Shown here piece after piece: positions 24,891 through 32,875 of a stretch of 64,000 nucleotides of DNA (position 1 is the stretch's first letter; each line of letters begins with the position of its first letter). Source of the stretch: Youngiibacter multivorans (GTDB lineage: Bacteria > Bacillota > Clostridia > Clostridiales > Clostridiaceae); the NCBI RefSeq assembly GCF_017873395.1, contig NZ_JAGGKC010000014.1, forward strand, positions 1-64,000, read 5' to 3'. Made by a program: the position numbers and the translations under genes. The notes below the pieces were generated by a model. The model ran no database searches. It was not told where the DNA came from and was given only the letters and a program-made list of their open reading frames with translations.

Positions 24891-26270
24891 TCACTCTCCT
24901 GAAGGTGTCATCCTGTCGTCGATCGGTGTATATGGTCTGAGCTCGCTCAGATTGACATAAGCCGGTCTCATTATCTTGTCGTCGAGTATCTGTTCAAGTC
25001 TGTGGGCACTCCAGCCGGCAATCCTTGATACTGCGAATATTGGGGTGAAAAGGTCCCTTGGTATTCCAAGCATGTCGAATACGAAGCCTGAGTACATGTC
25101 TACATTCGCTGAAGGCGCGTAGTCTTTATTTGTCTTCTCCTGTATAAGTTTGCTCGATATCCTCTCGACATCGGCGATAAGGTTATATTCCCTGTCCAGA
25201 CCCTTGTGCCTTGAAAGCTCCTGAGCCTTCTTCTTCAGCAGTACTGTTCTCGGGTCAGACAGTGTATATACAGCATGTCCCATACCATATATCAGGCCCT
25301 TTCCGTCAAAGGCCTTCTTGTCGAGTATTTTTGCAAGATAATCCGAAAGCTCAGCCTCATTCTCCCAATCACTGACATTCTGCTTGATCTCCTCAAACAT
25401 GGAAGCCACCATAAGGTTAGCTCCGCCGTGCTTAGGGCCCTTCAAGGCACCGATAGCTGTTGCCATGGCTGAATAGGTATCAGTTCCTGAAGATGATACG
25501 ACATGAGTCGCGAAGGAGGAGTTGTTACCACCGCCGTGCTCAGCATGTACGACCATGAGCAGGTCAAGCATCTCGACTTCTTCCCTGGTGTAGTTCGAGT
25601 CAGTCCTTATCATGTGAAGCATGTTCTCTGCAGTTCCGACACCCACCTTGGGTGTGTGGAGAACAAGGCTCTGATTGTCAAAGTAATGTCTCTTAGCCTG
25701 ATATGCATAGGCTGCGATGAGCGGCGTCTTGGCGATCAGGTTGATTGACTGGGCAAGTACGTTCCTTACTGAAGTGTCATCCGGATTCTCATCATAGGAG
25801 TAAAGGGTAAGGATCGTCCTCTGAAGCTTGTTCATTATGTTTTTAGAAGGTATCTTCAGAATGACGTCTTCCTTGTAGGAATGTGGAAGCTCCCTGCAGG
25901 CATCAAGCAATTCGTTGAAGTCAGAAAGCTGTTCCCTTGTCGGAAGCTCTCCGAAAAGCAGAAGATAAACTACCTCCTCGAAGCCCATCCTACCGTCACC
26001 CTGGAATCCGGTGACTATATCGCTCATATCGACACCTCTGTAGTAGAGGTTACCTTCTATGGGTATCTTAGCTCCATCTGTCTGGTCATAACCAATGACA
26101 GAGCCAACTCTGGTGATTCCAACAAGCACGCCAGTGCCGTTCTGATTTCTCAGACCCCGCTTGACGTTATACCTGTTGTAAAGCTCTGGAGAAATATAGC
26201 TGTTGCTTTGAACGACTTTTGCAAGTTCGTCGAGCCTTTCTTCTATTATGCTGTTGCTTCTGATTACCAT
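24891..26270 (-). CDS. citrate synthase
   Basis: A 459-residue citrate/2-methylcitrate synthase family enzyme, which condenses acetyl-CoA and oxaloacetate. Active-site regions are visible: VVHAEHGGGNNSSFATHVVSSSGTD, LKGPKHGGANLMV, and GMGHAVYTLSDPRTVLL. Length suits the longer Gram-positive type I form. AGGAGG lies 6 bases before the start. The leader contains paired repeats described separately. In a fermentative anaerobe it would feed glutamate synthesis through 2-oxoglutarate; the glutamate synthase genes lie 15 kb away in this window. Confidence 0.93.
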   Translation of the reverse strand: MVIRSNSIIEERLDELAKVVQSNSYISPELYNRYNVKRGLRNQNGTGVLVGITRVGSVIGYDQTDGAKIPIEGNLYYRGVDMSDIVTGFQGDGRMGFEEVVYLLLFGELPTREQLSDFNELLDACRELPHSYKEDVILKIPSKNIMNKLQRTILTLYSYDENPDDTSVRNVLAQSINLIAKTPLIAAYAYQAKRHYFDNQSLVLHTPKVGVGTAENMLHMIRTDSNYTREEVEMLDLLMVVHAEHGGGNNSSFATHVVSSSGTDTYSAMATAIGALKGPKHGGANLMVASMFEEIKQNVSDWENEAELSDYLAKILDKKAFDGKGLIYGMGHAVYTLSDPRTVLLKKKAQELSRHKGLDREYNLIADVERISSKLIQEKTNKDYAPSANVDMYSGFVFDMLGIPRDLFTPIFAVSRIAGWSAHRLEQILDDKIMRPAYVNLSELRPYTPIDDRMTPSGE

Positions 26271-26284
26271 GTGTTCCTCCTTTT

Positions 26285-26334
26285 CCCGCAGTGCATAACG
26301 ATTTCCGCTGATGTCCCTTCACTGTGGGTTATGC
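26285..26334 (-). promoter_or_regulatory. alternative hairpins in the citrate synthase leader
   Basis: Reading the minus strand, GCATAAC (26334-26328) can pair with GTTATGC (26299-26293), and CCCACAGTG (26328-26320) with CACTGCGGG (26293-26285) with one mismatch. The two helices share bases and so exclude each other. The distal arm ends just upstream of the AGGAGG site, so the choice of helix could affect translation. No known riboswitch class is recognised. Confidence 0.35.
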
Positions 26335-26389
26335 GTTCGTATGTAAATTTGACGGATTCGTTTTTGGAAATTGCAAAATATTATTCTCT

Positions 26390-26418
26390 ATTCTATATCA
26401 ATTGAAACGCATATGCAA
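26390..26418 (-). promoter_or_regulatory. sigma-A promoter of citrate synthase
   Basis: On the minus strand TTGCAT (26418-26413) and TAGAAT (26395-26390) are 17 bp apart, giving a leader of about 110 bases. Confidence 0.6.
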
Positions 26419-26466
26419 TACGAATATTGATTGATAAAAAATATTAATTGTACGTTAATGGCAAAA

Positions 26467-26516
26467 CTGACAGTTTGGTCCTGTCAGATGAAACTGGATT
26501 GTTTTTGATGTATAAT
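26467..26516 (+). promoter_or_regulatory. inverted repeat and -10 box before the zinc-type reductase
   Basis: CTGACAG (26467-26473) and CTGTCAG (26481-26487) form a perfect 7-bp inverted repeat with a 7-base centre. TATAAT lies at 26511-26516, but no good -35 hexamer is found at 16-18 bp. An activator site upstream of a weak promoter would explain both. The rest of the 305-bp gap between the divergent genes holds only the citrate synthase leader and promoter. Confidence 0.4.
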
Positions 26517-26575
26517 AGTGATGCAAATGAATTACGAAATGAATTATCAGAATAATCAGATTTGGAGGTGCTTGA

Positions 26576-27571
26576 ATGAAAGCTATAGTTATGACAGGAT
26601 TCGGTGGACCGGAGGTGTTCACTCTCTCTGAGGTTCCTTATCCGGAGCTAAAGACGGGCCACGTGATTGCAAAGGTCACGGCAAGCAGCCTAAATCCACT
26701 CGAGATAAAGATAAGGTCAGGGATAGCAGCAGGAAGCTGTCCACCAATGCCAGCAGTGCTTAACATGGACTTCTCAGGAACAATTGTCGAAGTCGGCAGC
26801 GGAGTCACTGGCTTCAAGGCTGGAGACGAAGTGTTCGGAATCGGCGGCGGAGTAGGAAAGATGCAGGGAGCCCTTGCGGAATATGTTCTGGCAGATGCCG
26901 ATCTCATCGCACTCAAGCCAAAAAGCATAAGCCACGAGACAGCTGCCCTTTATCCGCTGGTTTCCATAACCGCATGGGAAGCGCTGATGACTGGATCATT
27001 GCTCGATGGTGCTGACAAGGTCCTTATCCACGGAATAACAGGCGGAGTAGGCCACATCGCGGCACAGATGGCGAAAATGGCGGGATCAAGGGTATACGGC
27101 ACAGTCACATCAAGTGATAAGGTTAGTCTTGCGAAGGAATTCGGAGCAGATGAAGTTATAATTGCTGGGGTAGAGACCCCTGATGAGTATAAGGAAAGAT
27201 GCACGGGAGGGGAAGGCTTCGACCTTGTATTTGATACAGTAGGAGGACAGAACCTTTCCAATAGCTTCATTGCAGCCAAAATCAAGGGTACTGTCGTGAC
27301 TACCAATGGAAGAGTGTCTCTGGACCTTTCCCCGATGCACCAAAAGGCGCTTACCTTGAACGTCGTGTTCATGGCGCTTCCGCTTGTGACTGGAAAAGGC
27401 AGGAAGGAACAGGGTGAAATACTTCAGAATGTAGCAAAGCTGATAGATGAAGGAAAGCTTAGGATAAACAGGGATGAAAGATCCTTCTATTTTGATGAGG
27501 CAGCTGATGCTCACAGATATTTCGAAGAAAGGAAAGCCAAAGGAAAGATATCACTGGTGTCAAGGCTCTAA
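26576..27571 (+). CDS. NADPH:quinone reductase-like zinc-binding dehydrogenase
   Basis: A 331-residue medium-chain reductase. The GroES-like N-terminal half (SSLNPLEIKIRSG; GDEVFGIGGG) is followed by a nucleotide-binding fold with LIHGITGGVGHIAAQMAK and FDTVGGQ. The Ser-Leu-Asn-Pro motif and lack of zinc-ligand cysteines point to the quinone oxidoreductase/enoyl reductase branch, which uses NADPH without metal. It has a GGAGGTG site and sits 71 bp before the large nucleotidase gene. Physiological substrate unknown. Confidence 0.85.
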   Translation: MKAIVMTGFGGPEVFTLSEVPYPELKTGHVIAKVTASSLNPLEIKIRSGIAAGSCPPMPAVLNMDFSGTIVEVGSGVTGFKAGDEVFGIGGGVGKMQGALAEYVLADADLIALKPKSISHETAALYPLVSITAWEALMTGSLLDGADKVLIHGITGGVGHIAAQMAKMAGSRVYGTVTSSDKVSLAKEFGADEVIIAGVETPDEYKERCTGGEGFDLVFDTVGGQNLSNSFIAAKIKGTVVTTNGRVSLDLSPMHQKALTLNVVFMALPLVTGKGRKEQGEILQNVAKLIDEGKLRINRDERSFYFDEAADAHRYFEERKAKGKISLVSRL

Positions 27572-27642
27572 TAGCAATAAGATAATTCCCTTGCGAAGGA
27601 AAAGTCCGGAACAAGGCAATAAATAGAAATGGAGGAATGAAC

Positions 27643-30600
27643 GTGAAGAAGCTAGTTTCCATGTTCTCCGCCGCTCTGTTTGCATGCTCTGTATTCGCGC
27701 TTGATGTCAAGGCTGAGGTTGTCAATGTAGCAGATGTAGTTTACCCGGGGTCGATGGATGTTCTGATGGAATTTGTAGGCAGATATGACTCGGGGAGCGG
27801 TGATGGAGGAGCGGTTTACACTGCATATGCTGACAAGGCTGAAAAGCTGTTTGTTGTGAATTCAAGTAAGAAGGCTTTGGACATTGTAGACCTTTCAGGT
27901 GCTGGAGAAGACTTCACACTCGACATGACGAAGAGGATAGCGTTTGATGATGTTGACGGACTGGAATCAATTGGGGAAATAACCTCTGTAGTTGTGGATA
28001 AAAAGGAGTCCTTTGTCGCGGTATCAGTGGCAGCTTCCGTGCCTCAGGAAAATGGCTGGGTTGTGTTTCTTGATATGAAGGGTAATGTCACGAAGGTTAT
28101 CGGGGCAGGACCCAAGCCTGGAATGATGGTGCTGACTCCCGACAACAATACTCTCCTCGTTGCAAATGAAGGGGAGCCTGATGACTTATACACAACCGAT
28201 CCAGAGGGCTCGGTCACTGTAATTGATGTCAGGAGCGGAGTCAGGAAGGCTTCTGCTTTCACTGTCGGACTCGAAGGGGTTCCTGTAGAGGAGACAGTTA
28301 GAAAGACTGATCTTGCTGCCACATGGGCTGAGAGCTTCGAGCCTGAGCACATAACGGTAGCGAAGGACAGCAAAACGGCATATGTTTCACTCCAGGAGTC
28401 AAACGCTCTTGCAGTGCTTGACCTGAAGGCCATGAAATTCACTGGTGTCTTTGACATGGGTGTCAAAGACCATTCACTTCCTGACAGCAGGCTTGATGCA
28501 AGTGACAAGGACAACATAAACATTGCGCAGTATCCAGTCCTTGGAATGTACATGCCTGATGATGTGGAACTGGTCACGGTAAAGGGGAAGGAATATCTTC
28601 TTACTGCCAACGAAGGGGCGTGGCAGAATTACAGCAAATGGAACGATACGATAACCGTCAATGAGATCATGGCAAAGGGTCTTCTGGGTCTTGATGCCTC
28701 ACTATACGGAGGATTGGAACAGACAGCAATAGATGCAATGGTAGCTGCTGCTGGATTCAAAGATGGACTTGGGAGAATGACGGTCTCCAGGCTTGAAGGC
28801 ATTGGTGAGGATGGAAAATACGATGCCCTTTACAGTTTCGGCGGAAGGTCTTTCTCTGTTGTTGACGCAAAGAGCATGGAGAAAGTCTATGAAAGCGGAG
28901 ACGAGCTTGAAGAGATTACCGCAAAATCACTATACAAATACTTCAATGCCTCCTCTGAAGATGCGACAAGGGATGCAAGGTCCGATGAAAACGGTCCGGC
29001 ACCTCAGGCTATCGCTGCAGGTGAGATCGGTAACACTACTTATGCATTCATCGGACTTGGAGAAGTCGGTGGAGTTGCAGCATACAGTCTTAATGACATA
29101 ACTGATCCAAAATTCGTGTCATACTCCGCATCAAGGGATTTTGGTGGAAATGTTGATTCAGGTCCTACTGACCTTCTCTTCGTGGATGCTGAGAAATCAC
29201 CAACAGGTGAAGCGCTTCTTGCTGTAGCCTGTGAAGCTTCAGGAACAGTAGCACTATACGAAGTAAGAGAAAGACAGGAGAAGATGCTTACAATCCTCCA
29301 TACCAACGACCAGCATGCAAGGGTAACCCCTGGTGATGGACTTGGTATGGCAAAGGTAGCAGGGCTTAGGGATGAATTCATCGGTTATAACGAATCAGTT
29401 CTGCTTCTTGATGTTGGCGATGTCCTTCACGGAACAACCTTCGCAACCCTTGAAAAAGGTGCGAGTGTAGTGAAGGTAATGAACGAGGTCGGATATGATG
29501 TCATGACACCAGGAAACCACGACTTCAACTATGGCAAGGAAAGGCTGCTTGAGCTTGCAGCAATGGCCGACTTTGACATAATATCCTCCAACATTACTTA
29601 TGAGAACGAGACAAACTTTCTGAAGCCATATGTAATCAAGGAGGTTGATGGAATCAAGGTTGCAATCTTCGGACTGACCACTCCTGAGACCTATTACAAG
29701 ACTCTTCCAAGCAATGTAGCCGGACTCACAATTAATGACCCGGTGACGACAGCGAAGATGATGATGGCAATGCTCGAACCGATTAGTGATGTCCAGATAG
29801 CTCTTGCGCATCTTGGTACGGACCTGTCTACTGAAGAGGATGAAAGATCAACCGCCATAGCAATGGAGGTTGATGGGATCGACCTAATACTTGACGGGCA
29901 CAGCCATACCGTATTTGAGTTTGGAAAGGTAGTCAACGGAACAATGATTGCCAGCGCAGGTGAATACAACAAGAATGTTGGAGTTGTAAATCTCCTGGTA
30001 GGCAAGAGGAGTGTCGATGTGCTTGAACCTATCCTTGTGAATATGGCAAGTACAACTGCAATAAAGGGAGATAGCGAGGTTACCTCCATAATTTCTGAGA
30101 TCAATGCCGGACAGGCGGAGATCCTGAAGGAAGTCGTAGGGTATTCGAACGTAGTTCTTGACGGAGTCAGGGATAATGTTAGATCAAGGGAGACAAACCT
30201 TGGTAATCTCATAGCAGATGCAATGATTGAGAAGACCGGCGCAGAGCTTGCGTTCATGAATGGCGGAGGAATAAGGTCATCCATAAATATCGGAGATATT
30301 ACTCTTGGAGAGGTTATAACAGTTCTGCCATTCGGAAACTATGTTGAAACAAGGAAATACACCGGCAGCATCATAAAGGTAGCTCTGGAGCACAGCGTTG
30401 AGTTCCTGCCGTCCGCGGCCGGATCGTTCCTTCAGGTTGGCGGTATCACCTTCGATGCTGATATATCAAAGGCAAAAGGCTCAAGGGTATCAAACATCAT
30501 GGTTTCTGGTGTGCCTATCGACCTGGCAAGGGAATATACGGTAGCCCTAAACAATTTCCTGGGAGCAGGCGGGGATAACTACACCATGCTTGTCGGGTCA

Positions 30601-30708
30601 CCGATACTTATTGAGTATCCAGCACTTGATGAGATACTCGTAGAGTACCTGAAGCTTCACAGCCCGGTAGCACCGGCCGTGGAGGGGAGAATAAACATAC
30701 TAAGCTAA
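27643..30708 (+). CDS. secreted beta-propeller (choice-of-anchor I) / 5'-nucleotidase protein
   Basis: About 1021 residues. A signal peptide (KKLVSMFSAALFACSVFA, with cleavage near DVKA-E) directs export. Residues to about 545 form a choice-of-anchor I beta-propeller (MLTPDNNTLLVANEGEPDD; PEHITVAKDSKTAYVSLQE). The C-terminal half is a metallophosphatase/5'-nucleotidase with LHTNDQHARV, DVGDVLHG, PGNHDFNYG, LDGHSHTVFEFG and the substrate domain FMNGGGIRSS and LPFGNYVE. No LPXTG or S-layer repeat is seen. GTG 27643 is preferred as start: GGAGG is about 7 bases away, against 1 base for ATG 27637. It probably salvages extracellular nucleotides or phosphate. Confidence 0.88.
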   Translation: MKKLVSMFSAALFACSVFALDVKAEVVNVADVVYPGSMDVLMEFVGRYDSGSGDGGAVYTAYADKAEKLFVVNSSKKALDIVDLSGAGEDFTLDMTKRIAFDDVDGLESIGEITSVVVDKKESFVAVSVAASVPQENGWVVFLDMKGNVTKVIGAGPKPGMMVLTPDNNTLLVANEGEPDDLYTTDPEGSVTVIDVRSGVRKASAFTVGLEGVPVEETVRKTDLAATWAESFEPEHITVAKDSKTAYVSLQESNALAVLDLKAMKFTGVFDMGVKDHSLPDSRLDASDKDNINIAQYPVLGMYMPDDVELVTVKGKEYLLTANEGAWQNYSKWNDTITVNEIMAKGLLGLDASLYGGLEQTAIDAMVAAAGFKDGLGRMTVSRLEGIGEDGKYDALYSFGGRSFSVVDAKSMEKVYESGDELEEITAKSLYKYFNASSEDATRDARSDENGPAPQAIAAGEIGNTTYAFIGLGEVGGVAAYSLNDITDPKFVSYSASRDFGGNVDSGPTDLLFVDAEKSPTGEALLAVACEASGTVALYEVRERQEKMLTILHTNDQHARVTPGDGLGMAKVAGLRDEFIGYNESVLLLDVGDVLHGTTFATLEKGASVVKVMNEVGYDVMTPGNHDFNYGKERLLELAAMADFDIISSNITYENETNFLKPYVIKEVDGIKVAIFGLTTPETYYKTLPSNVAGLTINDPVTTAKMMMAMLEPISDVQIALAHLGTDLSTEEDERSTAIAMEVDGIDLILDGHSHTVFEFGKVVNGTMIASAGEYNKNVGVVNLLVGKRSVDVLEPILVNMASTTAIKGDSEVTSIISEINAGQAEILKEVVGYSNVVLDGVRDNVRSRETNLGNLIADAMIEKTGAELAFMNGGGIRSSINIGDITLGEVITVLPFGNYVETRKYTGSIIKVALEHSVEFLPSAAGSFLQVGGITFDADISKAKGSRVSNIMVSGVPIDLAREYTVALNNFLGAGGDNYTMLVGSPILIEYPALDEILVEYLKLHSPVAPAVEGRINILS

Positions 30709-30727
30709 AGTTTATACAGTCAAATGC

Positions 30728-30751
30728 AAGGGCCGCAATAAGCGGCCCTTT
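30728..30751 (+). terminator. rho-independent terminator after the nucleotidase
   Basis: AAGGGCCGC (30728-30736) pairs perfectly with GCGGCCCTT (30742-30750) around AATAA and ends in TTT. It lies 20 bp after the stop codon. Confidence 0.8.
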
Positions 30752-30899
30752 GCCATTTCCTTGAATGTCATGAGATTATTAAATTGATAAAGAACATCAT
30801 GGATTAGGTTTATTGTTATAAATATATGTACAAATGAATAGATATGCGGTAAAATATTTTGCATATGCCTTCAGGGGAAGGGACAAAGGAGGGGTACCG

Positions 30900-32453
30900 A
30901 TGGACGGTGGAAACATTCAAATTCTAATAGCAATGGCATTATACATATCTGTAGTAATAGGCATCGGAATTTTTTACGCTAAAAGGGCAAGTGAAAGCAG
31001 CGACAACTATCTTATAGGTGGAAGGTCACTTGGACCTTGGGTCGTAGCCATGGGAGCTGAGGCATCCGACATGAGCGGATGGCTGCTGATGGGGCTGCCA
31101 GGAGTAGCATACTGGTACGGGTTGAGTGATGCTGCATGGACAGCAATCGGACTTGGTATCGGAACATACCTTAACTGGCTGTTTGTTGCAAAGAGGCTCA
31201 GGAACTACTCGCACGCTGCCGGTGATTCAATAACAATACCTGATTTCTTCAGTAACAGGTACAAGGAAAAGAAGAAGGTACTGTCGGTAATAGCAGCTGT
31301 CTTCATACTTGTATTCTTCAGTGTCTATGCTGCAAGCTGCTTCGTAACAGTAGGCAAGCTGTTCAGCACATTGTTCGGAACATCGTATGTCCTGATGATG
31401 ATAGCAGGTGCGGTATTTGTTGTCTGTTATACCTTCATTGGTGGATTCCTCGCTGAAAGCGCGTCAGATTTCATGCAGGGAATCGTTATGATACTTGCAC
31501 TGAGCGCTGTCCTGATTGCAGGAATCGCTTCCGCAGGAGGAGTATCACAGGTCATCCAAAATGCACAGGAAATTCCAGGATTCTTTGAATTCTTCGGAAT
31601 GGCTCAGCCGGCTCTCGAAAATGGAGTGCAGAAGGTAGTGAACGGAGCACCGGTATTCGGAGATGCTGCAGGCTATGGACTCCTGACGATAATTTCAACA
31701 ATGTCATGGGGCCTCGGCTACTTCGGTATGCCTCAGGTGCTGTTGAAATTCATGTCGATCAAGAATTCAGAGGACCTTAAGTTCTCAAGGAGAATAGCTA
31801 CTGTTTGGGTTGCAATATCACTTACTGCAGCAGTTGCAATCGGAATTATCGGTAGGCTTCTCTTTCCAACAGAGCTTCTTACCCAGAGCGCATCTGAAAG
31901 CATATTCATCGTACTTTCCACCCACTTCTTCCCGCCGCTTGTGGCAGGAATCGTAATGGCTGGAATACTTGCTGCTACAATATCGTCATCCGACTCATAT
32001 CTTCTGATAGCAGCTTCGGCGTTTTCGAAGAGCATCTACCAGGGAATACTCAAGAAGGATGCAACTGACAGGCAGGTCCTCAACATGTCGAGGATAACAC
32101 TTGTCATAATCGCAATAATCGCGGTATTCATTGCAATGGATGAGAACAGTGTAATATTCACTGTAGTATCCTTTGCATGGGCAGGCTTCGGAGCTACCTT
32201 CGGACCGGTCATGCTCTTCTCACTGTTCTGGAAGAGGACCACAAGGGAGGGTGCGATCGCTGGAATGCTTGCAGGCGGAGCTACCGTGTTCATCTGGAAG
32301 CTGGTCATAAAGCAGATTGGCGGAGTATTTGGGATATATGAACTGTTCCCGGCATTCGTGGTATCATGCGTAGTCATACTCCTGGTATCGCTTCTGACAA
32401 AGGAGCCTTCGACAGAGATAACTGACGAGTTCGAAAAAGTAAGAGCAATGTAA
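30900..32453 (+). CDS. putP: sodium/proline symporter, PutP type
   Basis: A 517-residue sodium:solute symporter with about 13 hydrophobic segments. PutP hallmarks are present: GGRSLGPWVVAMGAEASDMSGWLLMGLPG, and GILAATISSSDSYLLIAASAFS for the sodium site. ATG 30900 is chosen because AAAGGAGGGG is at 7-base spacing; the frame is open upstream to 30834 without a ribosome site. It imports proline with sodium. Proline is a common electron acceptor and osmolyte for clostridia; no proline-reductase genes occur nearby. Confidence 0.9.
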   Translation: MDGGNIQILIAMALYISVVIGIGIFYAKRASESSDNYLIGGRSLGPWVVAMGAEASDMSGWLLMGLPGVAYWYGLSDAAWTAIGLGIGTYLNWLFVAKRLRNYSHAAGDSITIPDFFSNRYKEKKKVLSVIAAVFILVFFSVYAASCFVTVGKLFSTLFGTSYVLMMIAGAVFVVCYTFIGGFLAESASDFMQGIVMILALSAVLIAGIASAGGVSQVIQNAQEIPGFFEFFGMAQPALENGVQKVVNGAPVFGDAAGYGLLTIISTMSWGLGYFGMPQVLLKFMSIKNSEDLKFSRRIATVWVAISLTAAVAIGIIGRLLFPTELLTQSASESIFIVLSTHFFPPLVAGIVMAGILAATISSSDSYLLIAASAFSKSIYQGILKKDATDRQVLNMSRITLVIIAIIAVFIAMDENSVIFTVVSFAWAGFGATFGPVMLFSLFWKRTTREGAIAGMLAGGATVFIWKLVIKQIGGVFGIYELFPAFVVSCVVILLVSLLTKEPSTEITDEFEKVRAM

Positions 32454-32460
32454 ATAATTG

Positions 32461-32500
32461 GGGGTCTGGAATGCCTGAGTGCACTTCCGGGCCCCTCTTC
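32461..32500 (+). terminator. terminator after putP
   Basis: GGGGTCTGGAA (32461-32471) pairs with TTCCGGGCCCC (32485-32495), 11 bp including two G-T pairs, followed by a T-rich stretch. Confidence 0.75.
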
Positions 32501-32529
32501 AATTATCTTTATTTATTGTATATTTGAGA

Positions 32530-32558
32530 TTGATACAAACTATGCATTTGCATACAAT
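32530..32558 (+). promoter_or_regulatory. sigma-A promoter of the antitoxin-like gene
   Basis: TTGATA (32530-32535) and TACAAT (32553-32558) are 17 bp apart. AGGAGG and the ATG at 32581 follow at normal distance, so the expression signals are intact even though the coding sequence is shortened. Confidence 0.8.
32541..32554. promoter_or_regulatory. palindromic operator candidate inside the antitoxin promoter
   Basis: TATGCA-TT-TGCATA is a perfect 14-bp palindrome lying in the spacer and touching the -10 box. Position and form fit the autoregulatory operator of a toxin-antitoxin operon. The protein encoded here seems to have lost the helices that would bind it. Confidence 0.5.
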
Positions 32559-32580
32559 AGCAGTATGAGGAGGTGGCTCG

Positions 32581-32778
32581 ATGACAAGGACTTCAAAAAT
32601 GTTTGTCAGGATTGATACCGAGATAAATTCTCCTGATTGTAAACCAGGGATGCGTGAATTATTGACAGAAGATGACTTCAATGCTGAGATTAATAAGGGC
32701 ATTAGTGACTTGAGTAACGGGAATGTGATTTCTGTAAAGAGCTTACTTGAGAAAATGAACAGGGAATACGGGTTATAA
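32581..32778 (+). pseudogene. internally deleted DinJ/RelB-type antitoxin, no toxin partner
   Basis: A 65-residue protein. The first 14 residues (TRTSKMFVRIDTEI) match the beta-strand start of DinJ antitoxins, and the tail (LTEDDFNAEINKGISDLSNGNVISVKS, ending MNREYGL) matches the toxin-binding end. The two helices of the ribbon-helix-helix DNA-binding fold, normally about 30 residues between these parts, are missing. No RelE/YafQ-like toxin gene lies on either side. The reading frame, promoter and AGGAGG site are intact, so it may still be expressed and could neutralise a toxin encoded elsewhere. Confidence 0.6.
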
Positions 32779-32788
32779 GCTGTGTGTT

Positions 32789-32839
32789 GGAACTGAGGAG
32801 CAGTGAATGACTTACTGCTGTCACTTGGTGACCAGTTCC
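32789..32839 (+). other. compact three-way-junction structure
   Basis: GGAACTG (32789-32795) pairs with CAGTTCC (32833-32839). Inside it AGCAGT (32799-32804) pairs with ACTGCT (32814-32819), and GTCAC (32820-32824) with GTGAC (32828-32832). The helices abut with only a 3-base joint, AGG. All 18 base pairs are Watson-Crick. It lies between the antitoxin remnant and the iron-sulfur gene, in the leader of the latter. No T-run follows, so it is not an ordinary terminator. The nature of the element is unknown. Confidence 0.45.
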
Positions 32840-32875
32840 ACTTGTGAAATATTAATGCTTACATGGAGGGACAAC

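Noticed and set aside
26285..26334. H-type pseudoknot in the citrate synthase leader
   Set aside because: The connecting loops would have zero length across both stems while the middle loop is about 20 bases, so alternative hairpins are more plausible.
28044..30284. Two long antisense frames (188 and 196 codons) in the nucleotidase gene
   Set aside because: Serine/threonine-rich products typical of antisense translation of this codon usage.
32581..32860. Complete toxin-antitoxin module
   Set aside because: No toxin open frame or remnant was found after the antitoxin-like gene; the intervening DNA forms the three-way junction.
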